From JBBWZH01 sp035544115 (GTDB taxonomy: Bacteria > Actinomycetota > Actinomycetes > Mycobacteriales > CADCTP01): a stretch of DNA of 64,000 nucleotides. The position numbers were made by a program, and so were the translations under genes. Numbering within the stretch: the first letter of the stretch is position 1; each line of letters begins with the position of its first letter. Below, piece by piece: positions 63,182-64,000 of the stretch. The stretch covers positions 6,200,001-6,264,000 of the forward strand of contig OY970235.1 in assembly GCA_963714145.1 (NCBI GenBank). The letters run 5' to 3'. The notes below the pieces were generated by a model. It ran no database searches, was not told the DNA's origin, and was given only the letters and a program-made list of their open reading frames with translations.

Positions 63182-63943
63182 TCAGGCCCGGTGGACGTCG
63201 CGGGTGCTGGCCTGGTCGCGCGGCATCAGGTCCATCCGGGCGATCGTGACGTGTGCGGGCCGGGTGACCGCGAAGGTGATCGCCTCGGCCACGTCGTCCC
63301 CGGTGAGCGGGGTCATCCCGGCGTAGACCCGGTCGGCCCGGTCGGCGTCGCCGCCGAACCGGACGGTGGAGAACTCGGTGTCGACCAGACCCGGCGCCAC
63401 GTCGATCACCCGCACCGGCTGGTCCATCAACTCCAGCCGGAGGGTGTCGGCGACCACGGCGGCGGCGTGCTTGGCCGCCGTGTACCCGCCGCCGCCCGGG
63501 TAGACCTCCCGGGCCGCCATGCTGGTCACCACGACCAGCCGGCCATCCCCGCTGGCCACCAGCTTGGGCAGGAAGGCCCGCGCGGTGCGGACCACACCCA
63601 GCACGTTCGCCTCCCACATCCAGCGCCACTGCTCGTCGGCGATGTCCAGCACCGGGTCGAGGCCGAGCGCGCCGCCGGCGTTGCAGATCAACACCGCACA
63701 TTCGGGCACCGCGGCGGCGAACGAGTCGACCGAGGCCTGGTCGGTGACGTCCAGCGGGTGTGCCCGGGCGGCCGGGCCGATACCGGCGGTGACCTCGTCC
63801 AGCCGGTCCTTCCGGCGGGCGCCGAGCACCACGGCGAACCCGGCCGCGGCCAGCTGCCGCGCCGTCGCCGCTCCGATGCCGCTGCTCGCCCCGGTCACCA
63901 CCGCGGTGCCGCGCCCGGCCGTCCCACCCACACCCTCGGACAT
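63182..63943 (-). CDS. SDR family NAD(P)-dependent oxidoreductase
   Basis: A 253-residue classical short-chain dehydrogenase. The cofactor motif TGASSGIGAATARQL lies near residue 18, with ARRKDRL after strand 2 (basic, favouring NADP). NAGGALGLD, the catalytic Ser in VVVTSMAAREVY and the pair Tyr/Lys in YTAAKHAAAVVADTL complete the active site. VAPGLVDTEF follows. Start ATG 63943. The substrate cannot be told from sequence. It is convergent with the I36-like gene. Confidence 0.94.
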   Translation of the reverse strand: MSEGVGGTAGRGTAVVTGASSGIGAATARQLAAAGFAVVLGARRKDRLDEVTAGIGPAARAHPLDVTDQASVDSFAAAVPECAVLICNAGGALGLDPVLDIADEQWRWMWEANVLGVVRTARAFLPKLVASGDGRLVVVTSMAAREVYPGGGGYTAAKHAAAVVADTLRLELMDQPVRVIDVAPGLVDTEFSTVRFGGDADRADRVYAGMTPLTGDDVAEAITFAVTRPAHVTIARMDLMPRDQASTRDVHRA

Positions 63944-64000
63944 GGTCTCGACCCTAGACGAATGGGTATGGCGACCTCATGACTGTGCTAGCCCGCCGAC

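Overview
The window is very GC-rich DNA with tightly packed genes, GTG and TTG starts, GGAGG-type ribosome binding sites and many secreted enzymes. It looks like chromosomal DNA of a filamentous Actinomycete. The gene mix (GH27 and GH6 glycosidases with carbohydrate-binding modules, S53 peptidase, LAL regulators, an acVLRF1-type release factor) would fit Micromonosporaceae or a relative, but I cannot fix the genus. I found no rRNA, convincing tRNA, insertion sequence, CRISPR array or phage block.

Layout. 0-6 kb: end of an MMPL transporter, thrS, secreted GH27 alpha-galactosidase, FadR-type regulator, PEBP lipoprotein. 6.8-12.6 kb: giant LuxR/LAL regulator and secreted S53 peptidase. 12.8-21.9 kb: winged-helix protein, LolA-like protein with an ABC exporter operon, lipase, molybdopterin oxidoreductase, PASTA protein, SixA-like phosphatase. 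21.95-22.77 kb: a non-coding satellite-like array. 22.8-24.0 kb: two unknown genes. 24.3-33.4 kb: a CoA-dependent aromatic catabolic cluster (TPP enzyme, cyclase, FAD monooxygenase fused to an OYE-like reductase, aryl-CoA ligase, RidA, thiolase, enoyl-CoA hydratase). Its left 6.5 kb is riddled with one-base frameshifts. 33.5-38.3 kb: PspC protein, CHAT-TPR protease-like protein, cytoplasmic subtilisin with a His-rich insert, small acidic protein. 38.5-45.3 kb: membrane spermidine-synthase-like protein, a membrane protein of unknown family, an overlapping P-loop ATPase/FRG pair, and a secreted HNH nuclease. 45.4-50.9 kb: tandem P450 genes with an identical 455-bp end, and a large XRE/NB-ARC/TPR regulator. 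51-58.5 kb: membrane protein, MFS exporter with divergent TetR and three operators, phosphoglucomutase, AAC(3)-like acetyltransferase, XRE regulator with a small membrane protein. 58.5-64 kb: acVLRF1, GH6 cellulase, lipoprotein, I36-type inhibitor, SDR.

How genes work together. The strongest functional unit is 24.3-33.4 kb: ligation of an aromatic acid to CoA, hydroxylation/reduction of the CoA ester, then deamination or beta-oxidation-like steps (RidA, hydratase, thiolase). This resembles 2-aminobenzoyl-CoA or salicylyl-CoA metabolism. The ATPase/FRG pair and the CHAT/S8/small-protein group look like conflict or regulated-proteolysis modules, but their roles are inferred.

The most striking non-coding structure is the array at 21.95-22.77 kb. 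It holds five clusters of four GTCAC-type motifs at an exact 20-bp pitch, with inverted GTGAC-type clusters between them, so each ~180-bp unit can fold into a long bulged hairpin. A second recurring pattern is 15-19-bp tandem duplication covering the stop codon at the 3' ends of five unrelated genes.
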